From Ruegeria sp. EL01 (lineage in GTDB: Bacteria; Pseudomonadota; Alphaproteobacteria; Rhodobacterales; Rhodobacteraceae), in assembly GCF_900313035.1 (NCBI RefSeq), contig NZ_OMPS01000032.1:1-56049 (forward strand): a DNA stretch of 56,049 bases. Direction: 5' to 3'. The notes beneath the pieces are model-generated. The model saw only the letters and a list, made by a program, of their open reading frames with translations, searched no databases and was not told the DNA's origin. The position numbers and the translations under genes are program-made. Positions 31,814 to 40,205 of the stretch are shown piece after piece; positions within the stretch are counted from its first letter, which is position 1, and each line of letters opens with the position of its first letter.

Positions 31814-32811
31814 AGCGGACTTTTGACACCCAGTTGATCGGACCATTTGCAGCAATGGTGATCGTCGCATTGATCGTGGCACTTACGACCGAACGCTTCC
31901 TGAACCCGGGTAACCTTTCAAACCTGTCCCTACAGGTAAGCATCGTGGCCTTGATCGCAATCGGGTCTACGATCGTGATCTTCGCTGCGGGTATCGATCT
32001 GAGTTCCGGGTCTATGGTGGCTTTGCTGACCATGATCCTTGCGCAAATGTTGAAATTTGTCGGCATTCCACTGGTTCTGGCGTTGCCACTCATTCTCCTC
32101 ATGGGCGGATTGCTTGGTCTATTCATTGGGCTGATAACAGCCTATGGGCGTATCCCGTCTTTCATCACAACACTGGCGGCGTTGATTGCCTTCAGGGGCC
32201 TTGCCCTGACCTTCAACAACGGATCGCCGATCTTTTCGCTGGATCCGGCGCTGGAGCCAATATTTTACGGCAAGCTGTTCGGTGTTCCGATGCCATTCTT
32301 CTACCTCGTGTTCTTCTACGTCCTTGCCGCGTTCACTATGAACTTCACGAAACTCGGCCGTGAGATCTATGCCGTGGGTGGTAACCCAGCCGCTGCCGTT
32401 CTGACGGGTATCAACGTACGTAAAGTTCAGACGACGACATTTGTCATCGCAGGTTTCATGACTGCGGTTGGTGCGATCCTGATGTCAGCGCGCCTCAACT
32501 CTGGTTCACCCAACTATGGCCAGACGCTGGAACTGCAGGCCATTGCCGCTGCTGTAGTTGGCGGAGCCAGCCTTGCAGGCGGCCGCGGCAACATCCTCGC
32601 CACGCTGATGGGGGCGATGACAATCGTTATCGTCCAGAATGGTTTGAACCTGAACGCTGCGCCATCTTCGGTTCAAAACATCGTGCTGGGTCTGATCATT
32701 CTGTTGGCCGTCGGCATAGACATGTGGCGCGCGGAAATTTCGGGCTTGATGGGTCGAATGTTCGGCCGCCCTTCATCGCAGCAGTCATCTAACGTTAAGA
32801 AGGAGGTCTGA
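31810..32811 (+). CDS. Sugar ABC transporter permease, RbsC-like
   Basis: The 333-aa protein has 8-10 transmembrane segments and the family blocks GSTIVIFAAGIDLSSGSMVA, IPSFITTLAALIAFRGLAL, AVGGNPAAAVLTGINVRKVQ and IAAAVVGGASLAGGRGNIL. It completes the plus-strand importer with the ATPase and binding protein. One base separates its stop from the next start, preceded by AGGAGG inside its own end. Confidence 0.93.
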   Translation: MKRTFDTQLIGPFAAMVIVALIVALTTERFLNPGNLSNLSLQVSIVALIAIGSTIVIFAAGIDLSSGSMVALLTMILAQMLKFVGIPLVLALPLILLMGGLLGLFIGLITAYGRIPSFITTLAALIAFRGLALTFNNGSPIFSLDPALEPIFYGKLFGVPMPFFYLVFFYVLAAFTMNFTKLGREIYAVGGNPAAAVLTGINVRKVQTTTFVIAGFMTAVGAILMSARLNSGSPNYGQTLELQAIAAAVVGGASLAGGRGNILATLMGAMTIVIVQNGLNLNAAPSSVQNIVLGLIILLAVGIDMWRAEISGLMGRMFGRPSSQQSSNVKKEV

Positions 32812-32812
32812 G

Positions 32813-33601
32813 ATGGATCTGGGGCTCAAAAATAAGCTGGTCCTGGTGACCGGTTCAGGTTCCGGCATCGGCAAAGCCACTGCCCGGGTCTATCTGGAAG
32901 AAGGCGCGCGGGTCATCGTGCATGGCCTGACCGGGGCGGAAGTGTCAGCCTGCGTCGATGACTTGTCACCCCTGGGCGAGGTTGAAGGCATTGCGGCCGA
33001 CCTGACAAAAACCGCTGATGCGGAAACTCTGGCGGATTTCGCGCAAGCGCTCGGTGCAGTTGAAGTGCTGGTCAACAACGTCGGCATCTTTTCGGTCAAA
33101 CCGTTTGAGGATCTAACCGATGACGACTGGATGCATTACTTCAACATCAACGTCCTGTCCGCCGTTCGGATGAGCCGGATCTTCCTGCCCGAGATGCTAC
33201 GCCGGGGGGAAGGGTCCATCATCAATATGGCCAGTGAAGCAGCGGTCAAACCACTGCCTCAGATGGTGCACTATTCTGTCACCAAAACTGCCATGTTAGG
33301 TCTGACACGTGGCATGGCAGAGCTAACAAAAGGTACGAAAGTCCGGGTAAACTCGATCCTGCCAGGTCCAACCTGGACAGAAGGTGTCGAGGCCTATTTT
33401 GACGGCCTCGCCGATCAAAAGGGTGAGCCGCTCGACACGATCGTGGACAATTACTTCAAATCAGATGAACCCACATCGCTCATACAGCGTTTTGTCCAAC
33501 CAGACGAGGTCGCCCGCATGATCGTCACGATCTCGGCCAGCTCAGCCTCCAACGGTTCTGCGCACCGGATCGAAGGCGGCATCGTTCGTAACATTCTTTA
33601 A
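32813..33601 (+). CDS. SDR-family oxidoreductase
   Basis: The 262-aa protein is a classical SDR: TGSGSGIGKA (residues 14-23), NNVGIF, catalytic Ser in INMASEAAVKPL and the YSVTK Tyr-Lys pair (about 155-159), then VNSILPGPTWTEG. The insert ADQKGEPLDTIVDNYFKSDE and the C-terminal region are lengthened relative to typical sugar dehydrogenases. It would oxidise or reduce a hydroxyl of the sugar or sugar acid with NAD(P). Its place directly after the permease suggests an early step. Confidence 0.87.
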   Translation: MDLGLKNKLVLVTGSGSGIGKATARVYLEEGARVIVHGLTGAEVSACVDDLSPLGEVEGIAADLTKTADAETLADFAQALGAVEVLVNNVGIFSVKPFEDLTDDDWMHYFNINVLSAVRMSRIFLPEMLRRGEGSIINMASEAAVKPLPQMVHYSVTKTAMLGLTRGMAELTKGTKVRVNSILPGPTWTEGVEAYFDGLADQKGEPLDTIVDNYFKSDEPTSLIQRFVQPDEVARMIVTISASSASNGSAHRIEGGIVRNIL

Positions 33602-33623
33602 CTGCTAACAAAAGGAGCCTCCC

Positions 33624-34118
33624 ATGGCTGCTCTTACTTTCTCACATATCGGCATCACGGTTCCGGACCTGGAAAAAGCCGTGGAGTTTTATTCCCAAGC
33701 ATTCGGTCTCTATGTGCTGATGGAACCAACCGAAATCCTGCATGACGAAAGCGCCATTGGTCAGATGTGCGACGATGTGTTTGGCGAAGGTTGGGGAAGC
33801 TTCCGCATCGCGCATTTGTCGATGGGAGATGGTGTCGGCATCGAGTTATTCGAATTCCCGAGAACTGTCGAAGAGGAACGTCCGTTTGAATACTGGCGGC
33901 GCGGTTTGTTCCATTTCTGCGTGCAGGACGAGGATCTGGAAGGTCGGATCAAGGTCATCGAAGATCTAGGTGGCCGCCAGCGCATGCAACAGGTGCGTAA
34001 ATATTACCCCGGCGAAAAGCCCTATCGCATGGTCTATATGGAGGACCCGTTTGGCAACATCTTCGAGCTTTACAGTCACTCGTATGAATTGACCTATTCG
34101 GCGGGTGCCTATGACTGA
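33624..34118 (+). CDS. VOC-family (glyoxalase/dioxygenase superfamily) protein
   Basis: The 164-aa protein starts AALTFSHIGITVPDLEKAVE, and has FYSQAFGLYVL, a middle HLSMGDGVGIELFEF, and the end YMEDPFGNIFELYSHSYE. The metal-ligand positions of the vicinal-oxygen-chelate fold are visible: His in SHIGITV, Glu in VGIELFEF, His in LFHFCVQDE and Glu in NIFELYSH. This is the same general fold as glyoxalase I, but the family also includes epimerases and dioxygenases. Its presence in an operon with methylglyoxal synthase makes a lactoylglutathione-lyase-like role worth testing. Confidence 0.82.
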   Translation: MAALTFSHIGITVPDLEKAVEFYSQAFGLYVLMEPTEILHDESAIGQMCDDVFGEGWGSFRIAHLSMGDGVGIELFEFPRTVEEERPFEYWRRGLFHFCVQDEDLEGRIKVIEDLGGRQRMQQVRKYYPGEKPYRMVYMEDPFGNIFELYSHSYELTYSAGAYD

Positions 34119-35142
34119 TCGCGCCAATTTTCCCCCCAGAACGGACAGGCCCAAGGTCGTGATAACCGACTACGATTTTGGCGACGTCGCCGTTGAAACG
34201 GAAATCCTGGAAGCCGCAGGTGCCGAGGTGATTGCGCTTCAGGCCAAGCGCCAGGAAGACCTGTTCGATGTCGCGCCTTATTGCGCAGCGATGATGAACC
34301 AATATGCCCGGATCGGGAAAGAAACGATTACGCGGATGCGGAACTGCGAGGTCATCGCGCGTTATGGCGTCGGCGTAGATATCGTGGATGTCGGCACGGC
34401 GACGGAAAAGGGCATTCTCGTCACCAATGTGCAAAACTATTGCACCGAGGAAGTCGCCGATCACGCGATTGCCCTTTGGCTGACCCTGGCGCGCAAGTTG
34501 CCCGACTATGATCGGGCTACTCACGCAGGGATCTGGAAGTGGCAAAGCGGGCAACCGGTCTACCGGTTACGCGGGCGGACGATGGGTGTCGTCTCGCTGG
34601 GTAAAATCGGGCAAGCTATCGTTGCACGGGCGCAATCTTTCGGAGTTACGGTCATCGCCTACGATCCGTATTTGCCAAGAGAAGTCGCCGCGAAGATTGG
34701 GGTCGAGCTGGTGAGCAAGCCTGAATTGCTGGCAAGGTCCGACTATATCCTGATGCAGGCGCCGATGACTCCGAACACGCATCACTTTCTGTCGGATGCT
34801 GAATTCTCGGTCATGAAACCGGGTGCAATACTCGTGAACACAGGCCGTGGACCAACGGTCGACAACAAGGCCCTGTTCCGGGCGCTGACCGAAGGCCATC
34901 TGGCTGCTGCAGGGCTCGACGACCCCGAAGAAGAGCCGGCCAAGCGCGCCAACTGGACGCCTGATGACAACCCGTTGTTCACACTGCCCAACGTCCTCGT
35001 AACACCACATGCCGCCTACTATTCCGAGGAATCGATACACGCAGCACGGGTTACCGCGGCTACGCAAGTGGCCAAGGTCCTGACAGGACAAAACCCCGAC
35101 TACACAGTCAATGCCGACGCATTGGCCGTATCTACCGCATAA
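34111..35142 (+). CDS. D-2-hydroxyacid dehydrogenase, CtBP/phosphoglycerate-dehydrogenase-like
   Basis: The product is 343 aa from ATG 34111, which overlaps the VOC stop by 8 bases. It has the NAD-binding loop MGVVSLGKIGQAIVARAQSF (a variant GxxSLGxIG), YDPYLP, the catalytic Arg in LVNTGRGPTVDNKAL, Glu in DDPEEEP and His in VTPHAAYYSEE. NAD-dependent D-2-hydroxyacid dehydrogenases interconvert 2-oxo and D-2-hydroxy acids. In this operon it could act on a 2-keto sugar acid, D-lactate or a C-branched acid. Confidence 0.88.
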   Translation: MTDRANFPPRTDRPKVVITDYDFGDVAVETEILEAAGAEVIALQAKRQEDLFDVAPYCAAMMNQYARIGKETITRMRNCEVIARYGVGVDIVDVGTATEKGILVTNVQNYCTEEVADHAIALWLTLARKLPDYDRATHAGIWKWQSGQPVYRLRGRTMGVVSLGKIGQAIVARAQSFGVTVIAYDPYLPREVAAKIGVELVSKPELLARSDYILMQAPMTPNTHHFLSDAEFSVMKPGAILVNTGRGPTVDNKALFRALTEGHLAAAGLDDPEEEPAKRANWTPDDNPLFTLPNVLVTPHAAYYSEESIHAARVTAATQVAKVLTGQNPDYTVNADALAVSTA

Positions 35143-35154
35143 CAGGAGACAAGA

Positions 35155-35844
35155 ATGCCAGACGTCAGCACGGACCTTAGGGTTTTTAATGATTTTGAAA
35201 GAAACCCGGAACTTCTCAAAAAATTCGACAAGGTGTTGGAGGCGTACTCTGCTGCTGCCATTTTTGCGGATGTGCAGTACCGAACCGGCGTGATGGACAG
35301 CGCCATCAAGCCCGCTTTCCGCGCCAAGGTGACAGGCCAGGCCGTGACGGTTCAGCTTTCAAAAGGCGATCTGGTCGACCCATTGAGAGCGCTTGAAATG
35401 GGACAACCCGGGGACGTGATCGTTGTGGACGCGGGGGGCGATCGTCAAACATCAGTCTGCGGTGGTCTTATGGGTGGGCTGGCCCAGAACCGCGGCATCC
35501 GCGGCATGATCGTTGATGGCACCGGGCGCGACACAGATGAGCTGGAAGACATCAACTGGCCAATCTGGACGCGTGCGATCACGCCGCGTGGCACGCACAC
35601 GATGTTCTCAGAACGCAAAGAAGAGCTTTCGATCAATGTGCCAATCGCCTGCGGAGGCGTCGTCGTGAACCCTGGCGATTTCATCGTAGCTGATCTGATG
35701 GGTGTCGTCGTGATTCCACAGGAGATCGCCGAAGAAACCGTGCGCCTTGCTCAAGAGCAGGCTGACCGCGAGGAGGAAACCCGTAAATGGGTGGCCCAAG
35801 GCAAAACCGTTGAGGATCTGCTGAATGAATTCGGTCGCATCTGA
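35155..35844 (+). CDS. RraA-like / HMG-CHA aldolase-like protein
   Basis: The 229-aa protein has the conserved RraA block: ALEMGQPGDVIVVDAGGDRQ, CGGLMGGLAQNRGIRGMIVD, GTGRDTDEL and NVPIACGGVVVNPGDFIVAD. The family includes class II metal-dependent pyruvate aldolases/decarboxylases (HMG/CHA aldolase) and RNase E inhibitors. The GGLMG/GxxRD catalytic motif is present, so an aldolase or decarboxylase acting on a 2-oxo acid is the likeliest role. ATG 35155 follows AGGAGACAAGA. It overlaps dgoK by 20 bases. Confidence 0.83.
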   Translation: MPDVSTDLRVFNDFERNPELLKKFDKVLEAYSAAAIFADVQYRTGVMDSAIKPAFRAKVTGQAVTVQLSKGDLVDPLRALEMGQPGDVIVVDAGGDRQTSVCGGLMGGLAQNRGIRGMIVDGTGRDTDELEDINWPIWTRAITPRGTHTMFSERKEELSINVPIACGGVVVNPGDFIVADLMGVVVIPQEIAEETVRLAQEQADREEETRKWVAQGKTVEDLLNEFGRI

Positions 35845-36745
35845 GCCAGCGCTGATTGGCGTAGATTGGGGCACTTCATCGTTCCGCGCATTTCTCATTG
35901 GTGCGGAGGGCGAGGTGATCGATGGGGTCTCGTCGCCTGAAGGTATCATGCAGGTTGCGGGACAAACCTTTGAGGCAGTCCTTGATCGTCTCATCGGCCC
36001 TTGGGTCACCAAGGCTAATCTGCCGATCCTGGCTTCCGGCATGATCACCAGCCGCAATGGCTGGGTAGAAACGCAATATGCCGAAATGCCGCTGGGTGCC
36101 GGTGGTCTTGCGCGAGCGTTAGTTCCTCACGAAGCGGCCAACGGAGCGCGTATTCATTTTGTGACAGGTGCTTCGACAGAACATGCCGGAGGACCCGACG
36201 TAATGCGCGGCGAGGAGACCCAGGTCATCGGGGCATCTTCGCTCGGTTTGCGCGAAGGTATGTTCGTGATGCCGGGAACGCATAGCAAATGGGTTCAGGT
36301 TGCCGACCGGAAGATCGTGGACTTTTCGACCTACATGACAGGTGAGATCTTTTCGGCGCTGAAAGAACACACGATCCTTGGCACCTTGATGAAGGAGGAC
36401 GCCTTCAGCGAAGACGCATTCGAGATGGGCGTCAAGTCGGGCCTCAGTGGTGAGTCGAACCTGCTGCACAGCCTGTTTCATGTCCGGACGCTTCCTCTTA
36501 TGGGCAAAATCCCAAAGGTTGCTACGGCCGACTACTTGTCGGGCTTGTTGATCGGGACCGAGGTTGCGGCCGCGACCGGCGAATTAAAAGACGTCGGCAC
36601 GATCACTGTTGTTGGACGCAGCGATTTGTCCGACCGATACGAAATAGCGCTTCGAACTGCTGGTTTCGACAGCCGTCGCGCGCCAGATGATATCGTTGCG
36701 AAAGGGCATTTTCTGATTGCTCGCGCTGCGGGGTTGGTTGGATGA
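35825..36745 (+). CDS. dgoK: 2-dehydro-3-deoxygalactonokinase
   Basis: The 306-aa protein shows the DgoK signature: GVDWGTSSFRAFL (residues 12-24), ASGMITSRNGWVETQY, VMRGEETQVIGA, MPGTHSKWVQV and DFSTYMTGEIFSALKEHTIL. It belongs to the ASKHA fold. It phosphorylates 2-keto-3-deoxygalactonate (KDGal) at C6 with ATP in the De Ley-Doudoroff pathway. The short coupling to dgoA (4-base overlap) supports the assignment. This is the clearest pointer to a galactonate-, fucose- or anhydrogalactose-like substrate for the cluster. Confidence 0.93.
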   Translation: MNSVASEPALIGVDWGTSSFRAFLIGAEGEVIDGVSSPEGIMQVAGQTFEAVLDRLIGPWVTKANLPILASGMITSRNGWVETQYAEMPLGAGGLARALVPHEAANGARIHFVTGASTEHAGGPDVMRGEETQVIGASSLGLREGMFVMPGTHSKWVQVADRKIVDFSTYMTGEIFSALKEHTILGTLMKEDAFSEDAFEMGVKSGLSGESNLLHSLFHVRTLPLMGKIPKVATADYLSGLLIGTEVAAATGELKDVGTITVVGRSDLSDRYEIALRTAGFDSRRAPDDIVAKGHFLIARAAGLVG

Positions 36746-37368
36746 TTGACCTCACCGCAGCTCTTGCAGAGAACCCGCTGATTGCGATTTTGCGGGGGCT
36801 AGCACCAGAAAATGCGCGCCCGGTGTCTGATGTACTCTTCGAAGCCGGGTTTCGGATAATCGAAGTGCCACTCAACTCACCGGACCCGCTGGAATCGATA
36901 GGGCAGATCGCCGTGAAACATGGCGCTCAAACCATCGTCGGCGCTGGCACAGTGTTGACTGTGGATCAGGTCGCGGCGGTTGCTGATGCAGGCGGGCGGA
37001 TCATCGTGTCGCCCAATATGAACCCGGACGTCGGGCGCGCGGCTGTCGCTCAGGATCTTTATTGGTGTCCAGGAGTCATGACGCCCTCCGAGGCCTTTAC
37101 GGCGTTGGATATCGGAGCATCGGTCCTCAAATTCTTTCCGGCGGAAATGGTGCCGCCAGCTGCCATTGCTGCCATGCGCGCCGTATTGCCTGCAGACGCA
37201 GTCGTCGCTGCGGTAGGGGGCATAACGCCGGAAACGATGGCGTCGTATCATTCCGCGGGTGCAAATGGATATGGGCTGGGCTCCGCGCTGTTCAAACCGA
37301 GCTATACATTGGATGATATCGGCAGGCGCGCGCGCGCCTTCACCAGTGTATTGGAGGAACTTGGATGA
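36742..37368 (+). CDS. dgoA: 2-dehydro-3-deoxy-6-phosphogalactonate aldolase
   Basis: The 208-aa protein is a class I (Schiff-base) KDPG/KDPGal aldolase: IAILRGLAPENARPVSDVLF (with Glu/Arg of the active site), IIEVPLNSPDPLESI, GAGTVLTVDQVAAVADAGGR, WCPGVMTPSEA and the Schiff-base Lys in SVLKFFPAE (about 129). It splits KDPGal into pyruvate and glyceraldehyde-3-phosphate. It overlaps dgoK and the next SDR gene by 4 bases each. Confidence 0.94.
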   Translation: MIDLTAALAENPLIAILRGLAPENARPVSDVLFEAGFRIIEVPLNSPDPLESIGQIAVKHGAQTIVGAGTVLTVDQVAAVADAGGRIIVSPNMNPDVGRAAVAQDLYWCPGVMTPSEAFTALDIGASVLKFFPAEMVPPAAIAAMRAVLPADAVVAAVGGITPETMASYHSAGANGYGLGSALFKPSYTLDDIGRRARAFTSVLEELG

Positions 37369-38066
37369 AACAGGCCCTTGTAACGGGCGGTACGCGAGGG
37401 ATTGGTGCAGGTGTTGCACGGTCGTTGGCAGACGCAGGTTGGTCCGTCATTGCCGCATCCGCCTCCCAATCCGAATTGGATGCATTCGAGCCTCAGGACG
37501 GGATAAAGGTGCGGCTCTTGGATGTCACAGACCAGATATCCATCAATGATGTATTCGGCGAACTCACGGGTCTCGATGCCTTGGTGAACTGCGCAGGTAT
37601 TCTTCAGCGTGGCCATGAATACGACATCGATGTTTTTGCCAAGGTACTCGATGTGAATCTGACCGGGACTATGCGCTGCTGTCTTGCCGCGCATCCATTA
37701 TTGGCGGAAACGCGTGGGGCTATCGTCAATACAGCCTCTATGCTCAGCACCTTTGGTGGACCTTTGGTGCCGGCCTATTCTGCTTCCAAGGGTGGCGTGG
37801 CACAGTTGACGAAGGCGCTGGCAGGTCGCTGGGCCGAAGACAGCATCCGGGTCAATGCCATCGCGCCGGGTTGGATCGAGACAGAAATGACCCAGGGCCT
37901 TCGGGAAGACCCGGCGCGAACGGCTGGGATCATGGCGCGCACGCCGATGAAACGCTGGGGAAAACCCGAAGAGGTCGGCGCGCTTGTACAATGGCTTTTG
38001 AGTGAAAACGCCAGTTTTGTGACCGGATCGATCTATCCGGTCGATGGCGGCTATCTCGCTATGTGA
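37365..38066 (+). CDS. Short SDR-family dehydrogenase
   Basis: The 233-aa protein has TGGTRGIGAGV (residues 8-18), a shortened N-terminal cofactor region (AASASQSELDAFEPQDGI), NCAGILQRGHEYD, Ser in NTASMLSTFGGPL, the YSASK pair (about 137-141) and IAPGWIETEM. It is a KduD/FabG-like NAD(P) dehydrogenase. In KDGal operons such enzymes convert sugars or 5-keto intermediates. Translationally coupled to dgoA. Confidence 0.87.
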   Translation: MKQALVTGGTRGIGAGVARSLADAGWSVIAASASQSELDAFEPQDGIKVRLLDVTDQISINDVFGELTGLDALVNCAGILQRGHEYDIDVFAKVLDVNLTGTMRCCLAAHPLLAETRGAIVNTASMLSTFGGPLVPAYSASKGGVAQLTKALAGRWAEDSIRVNAIAPGWIETEMTQGLREDPARTAGIMARTPMKRWGKPEEVGALVQWLLSENASFVTGSIYPVDGGYLAM

Positions 38067-38075
38067 GGACAATCA

Positions 38076-38594
38076 ATGAATGACCACGACACCGCCCGAA
38101 TGCCTTATCAATTGCCGTTTCCGAAGGATGCGCAAGAAGAGATCGTGATCCCGAACGCGATGAGCGAGGACGACAGGCTATGGGTTCCGCAGGCCGAAAA
38201 CGTGTGGTTCCGACCGCTTTGTCTGAACCGCTCGCAAGGCTATTGGATGAATCTTCTTAAAGTGCGCAAAGCTGGTGTTCTTTCGCGGCACCGCCATCCG
38301 CAACCTGTCCACGGCTTCGTCTTGAAAGGGCGTTGGCACTATTTGGAACACGACTGGGTCGCGGAAGAAGGGGGTTATGTCTTTGAGCCGCCGGGCGAAA
38401 CTCATACTTTGGTCGTCCCGGACGATGTCGAAGAGATGGTCACCTATTTCCAGGTCAATGGCGTGATGTGCTATGTCGATCCGTGGGGCAAGGTCACTGG
38501 TTACGAAGATGTCTTCACCAAGATTGATCTGTGCCGAAAACACTTTGCGGAAGTAGGACTTGGAGAAGACTACGTTGAACAATTCATCCGGTGA
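38076..38594 (+). CDS. Cupin protein of the 2,4'-dihydroxyacetophenone dioxygenase-like family
   Basis: The 172-aa protein is a single cupin with the first metal motif in [20 protein letters not shown] (His, His and Glu-like positions, about 68-87) and the second in [13 protein letters not shown] (about 107-119). This is the family named for 2,4'-dihydroxyacetophenone dioxygenase, but most members lack a known substrate. In this operon it may be an isomerase or dioxygenase on a sugar-acid intermediate. It overlaps the mgsA start. Confidence 0.75.
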   Translation: MNDHDTARMPYQLPFPKDAQEEIVIPNAMSEDDRLWVPQAENVWFRPLCLNRSQGYWMNLLKVRKAGVLSRHRHPQPVHGFVLKGRWHYLEHDWVAEEGGYVFEPPGETHTLVVPDDVEEMVTYFQVNGVMCYVDPWGKVTGYEDVFTKIDLCRKHFAEVGLGEDYVEQFIR

Positions 38595-38988
38595 CGCGCC
38601 GCGTTTTGCACTTGTAGCTCATGATGCGCGAAAGGACGAAATCGTCGAATGGGTGGGTCTACAACAGTCCCGCCTGTCCGGTGTGCAGATCTTTTCGACA
38701 GGGACAACTGGCAGCCGAATAAAAGAGGCCTTTCCAGAACTGAATGTGACCTGCCTGAAAAGTGGACCACTCGGAGGCGACCAACAGATCGGCGCCATGA
38801 TTTGTGAAGAGAAAATGGATGCGCTGATTTTCTTTGTCGACCCTCTGTCACCCATGCCGCACGATGTTGATGTTAAGGCTCTGACTCGTCTAGCGACGGT
38901 CTATAACCTTCCGATGGCGTGTTCGCGTTCAACTGCGGATTTGATCGTAAATGGACTGCTTGACGAAGATGCGAGCGCGCGAGCGTGA
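38560..38988 (+). CDS. mgsA: Methylglyoxal synthase
   Basis: Key MgsA residues are present: VAHDARKDE (His19/Asp20 of the E. coli enzyme), [23 protein letters not shown] (catalytic Asp71), LIFFVDPLS and [19 protein letters not shown] (His98 and Asp101). The protein is 142 aa, or 137 aa if the TTG at 38575 (GGAG 9 bases upstream) is used. It converts dihydroxyacetone phosphate to methylglyoxal with loss of phosphate. It is unusual as the last gene of a KDGal catabolic operon. Confidence 0.9.
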   Translation: MEKTTLNNSSGDAPRFALVAHDARKDEIVEWVGLQQSRLSGVQIFSTGTTGSRIKEAFPELNVTCLKSGPLGGDQQIGAMICEEKMDALIFFVDPLSPMPHDVDVKALTRLATVYNLPMACSRSTADLIVNGLLDEDASARA

Positions 38989-39012
38989 TACGCGGCGCGC
39001 AGGCATGGTTGA

Positions 39013-40158
39013 TCAGCCAGTCCTGAGAAGATGCTCGGACAGGCTATCGAGTTTTTCAGAACCCAGCTGACTCATATTGGCCTCAATGTCTGCTTTCAGG
39101 ATGTGAACGAGATGGTCGACCCCTCGCGCTCCAAACGCTGCGACAGCATATTGAAAGGCGCGTCCGACCATGACGAAATCTGCACCTTTCGCTAGCGCGC
39201 GCATTATGTCCAATCCCCAGGCAATGCCGGAATCGTAGATCAGTGGCATGTCTGTACCGACCGCTTCGCGAATACCCGGCAATTGATCAATCACGGCGGG
39301 CCCGGCTTCGAATTGCCGCCCGGAGTGGTTGGATACCCAAATGCAATCCACGCCCTCGGTTACCATTTTTTGAGCATCTTCAGGCCGCAGGACACCCTTG
39401 ACGATCAAATTGCCTTCCCACTCCTGCCGTAACTCGCGTAGGTACTCCCAATCCGGAATCCCACGGATCAAGGCGCCCGCGTGGGTAAAGCTTTCGCGCC
39501 CGCGTGTGGGGACATAATCGTCAAAGAACCGCATGCGTGGCATGACGCCTTCGCGCAGATGCGCGAGGCACCAGGCGGGACGTGAAGCCATTTCTAACAG
39601 AGTGCGTAAGTCAGCCTTTGGAGGCACGGTCAGGTTGGCGCGGCGTTGTCGTTCGCGGCGGCTTTCCTCTGGTACGTCCACTGTGATGATCAGCGTGTGA
39701 AATCCTGCTGCCTTGATCCTCGGCAGCATTGCGCGGCGCAACTCGCCAGAATTCACCGGGTAATGCTGAAACCATCCGTTGTTACCAATGTAGGGCGCCA
39801 CATCTTCCGGCGATGCTACTGCCACGCTGGACAACGAAAACGGAATGTTGTGAGTGACCGCGGCCCTTGCAAGCATCCGCTCTGCACCCGCCCACATTAG
39901 GCCGGACATGCCCACAGGTGCTATCCCGAAAGGCAGATCATATTTTTGGCCCATCAATGTAGTCTGCAGGTCGGCCTTTGTTCGGCCGCATAGAACACGC
40001 GGCATGAATCCGATGGCATCAAGTGCGTCACGGTTTACTTTCAACCCCAGTTCCCGGCCGGTTGCGCTGTCGAGGTATTCGAAGGCAAACTTCGGAATGC
40101 GCTTTTGCGCGGTATTCCGAAGATCTTCTATCGACGGGTGGGATAGGTCCAGATCCAT
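39013..40158 (-). CDS. FMN-dependent alpha-hydroxy-acid oxidase/dehydrogenase
   Basis: The 381-aa protein is LldD/glycolate-oxidase-like: DLDLSHPSIEDLRNTAQKRI at the start, PFGIAPVGMSGLMWAGAERM, active-site block VSNHSGRQFEAGPAVIDQLP (canonically SNHGGRQ; here HSGRQ) and IYDSGIAWGLDIMRALAKGA. It oxidises an L-2-hydroxyacid to the 2-oxoacid with FMN. Convergent to mgsA and last of the TRAP operon, so it probably acts on the TRAP substrate or on lactate. Confidence 0.88.
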   Translation of the reverse strand: MDLDLSHPSIEDLRNTAQKRIPKFAFEYLDSATGRELGLKVNRDALDAIGFMPRVLCGRTKADLQTTLMGQKYDLPFGIAPVGMSGLMWAGAERMLARAAVTHNIPFSLSSVAVASPEDVAPYIGNNGWFQHYPVNSGELRRAMLPRIKAAGFHTLIITVDVPEESRRERQRRANLTVPPKADLRTLLEMASRPAWCLAHLREGVMPRMRFFDDYVPTRGRESFTHAGALIRGIPDWEYLRELRQEWEGNLIVKGVLRPEDAQKMVTEGVDCIWVSNHSGRQFEAGPAVIDQLPGIREAVGTDMPLIYDSGIAWGLDIMRALAKGADFVMVGRAFQYAVAAFGARGVDHLVHILKADIEANMSQLGSEKLDSLSEHLLRTG

Positions 40159-40205
40159 CAGGGTCCTCTGGTTTCGTTGTCTAACGTTTGAAGCTCCTCA
40201 GCCGG

